8,812 bases of DNA from Acidimicrobiales bacterium (GTDB taxonomy: Bacteria; Actinomycetota; Acidimicrobiia; Acidimicrobiales; JABEUL01). The stretch's first letter is position 1. Every line of letters begins with the position of its first letter. Under the pieces are notes generated by a model. It did not search any database. It saw only the letters and a list, made by a program, of their open reading frames with translations, and was not told the origin of the DNA. The stretch covers positions 1 to 8,812 of the forward strand of contig JABEUL010000315.1 in NCBI GenBank assembly GCA_013044465.1, read 5' to 3'. The position numbers and the translations under genes were made by a program. Positions 7,696 to 8,812 of this stretch are shown piece after piece.

Positions 7696-8037
7696 TTGAC
7701 CAGATCAAAGTCCAGACGGCGATACTCATTGGCATATAAGCGACAATCAGTTGAAACCAATGCCTCCCTTTTGATCCCAGGTGAGAAGGGTGCATGTTTG
7801 CGAAAAGAGGGAATCACCTCTCAGATGATTGCCGGTTGGAGAAAATCAATTCACTCCGGCAAGATGGATCAAGTTGAGACCAGGAGAATCACTAAGAAAA
7901 GTGATGATTTAGCAAGACTGGAAAAGAAAAGTGCAAATCTTGAAGACTTGAACAAAAGATACAAAAAGGCTTTAAGAATCCAGGGAAAAGCATTGGAGCT
8001 CTTAGGAGGACTGGCAACCAAAAGCAACGACACATAG
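7696..8037 (+). CDS. IS3-type transposase OrfA (DNA-binding helix-turn-helix plus coiled coil)
   Basis: This 113-residue frame starts at TTG 7696, the first in-frame start after a TGA at about 7672; the start is uncertain. RRRYSLAYKRQSV opens like a typical OrfA. The stretch IPGEKGACLRKEGITSQMIAGWRKS matches the common OrfA helix-turn-helix layout, usually read as PGEKGALLRREGLYSS..I..WR. A Lys/Leu-rich coiled coil follows (about residues 72-104: DLARLEKKSANLEDLNKRYKK...), ending in an LELLGGL stretch, where such proteins usually multimerise. OrfA binds the element's terminal repeats and, fused to OrfB by frameshifting, makes the active transposase. The frame is unbroken, but the element it belongs to is degraded, so it is probably a relic. 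Confidence 0.7.
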   Translation: MTRSKSRRRYSLAYKRQSVETNASLLIPGEKGACLRKEGITSQMIAGWRKSIHSGKMDQVETRRITKKSDDLARLEKKSANLEDLNKRYKKALRIQGKALELLGGLATKSNDT

Positions 8038-8039
8038 AG

Positions 8040-8606
8040 CCAGATCTCATTGAGAACACATTCAATGAGATCAAGGAATTGCTGGGTGAAACCCTAGCAA
8101 TTGAGTCCGTGGGTAGATCTAGGTATACCCACTACCGCATTAAAAAGGCATCCACCACTTGGCAAAGCTTCCACAACCAAGTCCCGCCGATGACATAGGC
8201 GTGTATAAAGGTTTAAGGCCATCACCTAAGAATAAGCTCACAGACTCTGAAGTTAAAACAATTATTGACACATTCAACTCAGATGAAAACGTAGATAAGC
8301 CTATTGTCCAGCTCTATTACGAATTGCTCGATCAAGGCATCTATTTGGCCTCTATAAGCACCATATACAGCATTTTCCGCCACCTGGGCCAAGTAGTGGA
8401 TCGCAGAAGACAAGCAACACATGAGCCCAAGAAAATACCTGAACTATGTGCCACGGATGTAAACCAAGTATAGAGTTGGGACATTACGAAGCTAAAGGGT
8501 CCCAGCAAAGGAATCTATTACTGCCTCTACGTATTGATTGACATATTTAGTCGCTACATAGTCGGGTTTAAGGTAGAGAAGAATGAGTCAACCCCGGTAA
8601 CAATCA
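8040..8606 (+). pseudogene. IS3-type transposase OrfB, broken by frameshift, amber codon and truncation
   Basis: The N-terminal part reads in the frame starting at 8040 (IKELLGETLAIESVGRSRYTHYRIKK), matching the VGRSRATHYRR helix of such OrfBs. Homology then moves to the frame of 8159 (LTDSEVKTIIDTFNS, QLYYELLDQGIYLASISTIY, RHLGQVVDRRRQATHEPKKI, PELCATDVNQV), a -1 change near 8157. TAG at 8471-8473 stands where this family normally has Trp in NQVWSWDITKL. Reading through gives SWDITKLKGPSKGIYYCLYV and LIDIFSRYIVGFKVEKNES, the start of the rve/DDE integrase core with its first catalytic Asp (GAC 8480-8482). Recognisable homology ends near 8606; the remaining catalytic Asp and Glu are absent. 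No ATG fits the 5' part, consistent with normal expression by -1 frameshift from OrfA. Confidence 0.8.
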
Positions 8607-8638
8607 GACAAGTTGTCGCTTTTATTAGTTTATCATCT
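8607..8638. other. Junction between the two oppositely oriented transposase fragments
   Basis: A perfect short palindrome GACAAGTTGTC lies at 8607-8617, exactly where plus-strand orfB homology fades and shortly after the minus-strand OrfB stop. This is where the right end of a minus-strand insertion sequence would be expected. Read on the plus strand it begins GACA and runs into a T-rich stretch, loosely like GGGACAGGGATTTTT at ~7585 ahead of orfA. The resemblance is too weak to call terminal repeats. Confidence 0.35.
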
Positions 8639-8812
8639 CTATGCCGCTTTGGATTTGTCTCTCGTCGAATTTGATTTACATCCAACAATTGTTTCGCCAG
8701 TCGGAGTGAAATCTCTAATCTTTTTTCTCGACCATCTCTTTGGATTTGCCGCCATTGCCTGTAGGTAGATGTTCTCCCGGTTTTTCAATATCTCGATATC
8801 GAGTCCAAGGTA
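8639..8812 (-). pseudogene. C-terminal fragment of an IS3-type transposase OrfB on the minus strand (5' part off window)
   Basis: The minus-strand frame is open from the window edge (8812) to a TAG at 8641-8639, giving 57 residues. It reads YLGLDIEILKNRENIYLQAM, then AANPKRWSRKKIRDFTPTGE, then a Lys/Ser-rich tail. The pattern YxG-x(4)-I-x(3)-R-x(3)-L-x-A-x(3)-NP-x-RW, followed by a Pro-containing tail, is how many IS3-type OrfB proteins end, after the catalytic core. It lies opposite in orientation to the orfB at 8040-8606. It may be the inverted 3' part of that gene or the end of a second element inserted into it. Whether its upstream part is intact cannot be seen, so the pseudogene label is provisional. 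Confidence 0.6.

Larger units (their letters stand above)
7696..8606 (+). mobile_element. Decayed IS3-type insertion sequence, right part lost
   Basis: An orfA-like gene is followed in the -1 frame by orfB sequence, the arrangement typical of IS3-family elements. OrfB has a second frame change near 8157, an amber codon at 8471-8473, and recognisable homology that stops near 8606, before the rest of the DDE catalytic core. No terminal inverted repeats or target duplication could be identified. The start given is the orfA start; the true left end is probably upstream, within ~7560-7690. The element is almost certainly unable to move by itself. Confidence 0.75.

Noticed and set aside
7629..8074. 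Minus-strand open frames opposite orfA
   Set aside because: The plus-strand translation has clear transposase motifs and the minus-strand ones have none.
1..8812. CRISPR array, tRNA or rRNA genes
   Set aside because: I saw no regularly spaced identical repeats and no tRNA- or rRNA-like conserved sequence on either strand when reading by eye.

Overview
The window looks like accessory chromosomal DNA from an actinobacterium of moderate GC content. I infer an Acidimicrobiia-like lineage (Acidithrix/Ferrimicrobium type) from three things: long secreted proteins rich in Ser, Thr and Asn, a propeller-bearing membrane protein with a TTTT-rich linker, and an IS3-type transposase of a style common in Actinobacteria. 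This placement rests on style and memory of the families, not on a search.

Layout. Positions 3-5087 (+) hold a giant cell-surface or secreted protein whose 5' end is off the window. It has three modules: six degenerate ~150-residue beta-rich repeats, most with a Cys pair; a six-bladed NHL propeller; and a C-terminal domain resembling DUF4185/DUF5005-type glycosidase-like propellers. Positions 5088-5349 are a gap with no convincing gene, containing a cluster of overlapping inverted repeats built on CAAGAA/TTCTTG. Positions 5350-5838 (+) encode a small ECF sigma factor. Its stop overlaps the start of a 485-residue single-pass membrane protein (5828-7285, +). That protein has a short cytoplasmic tail, a Ser/Thr-rich stalk and an extracellular seven-unit BNR/Asp-box propeller with one Cys pair per unit. 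The pair reads as a sigma factor with its membrane-bound regulator, and the propeller as the probable sensor.

Positions 7286-7695 hold no convincing gene, only a possible terminator hairpin and a short direct repeat. From about 7696 to the end lie decayed insertion-sequence remains: an IS3-type orfA, an orfB broken by a frameshift and an amber codon and cut off in its catalytic domain, and the C-terminal end of another (or inverted) orfB on the minus strand running off the window.

Working hypothesis: the sigma/propeller pair senses something at the envelope and controls surface genes, possibly including the neighbouring giant protein. Only the adjacency is visible in the sequence; the regulatory link is inference.
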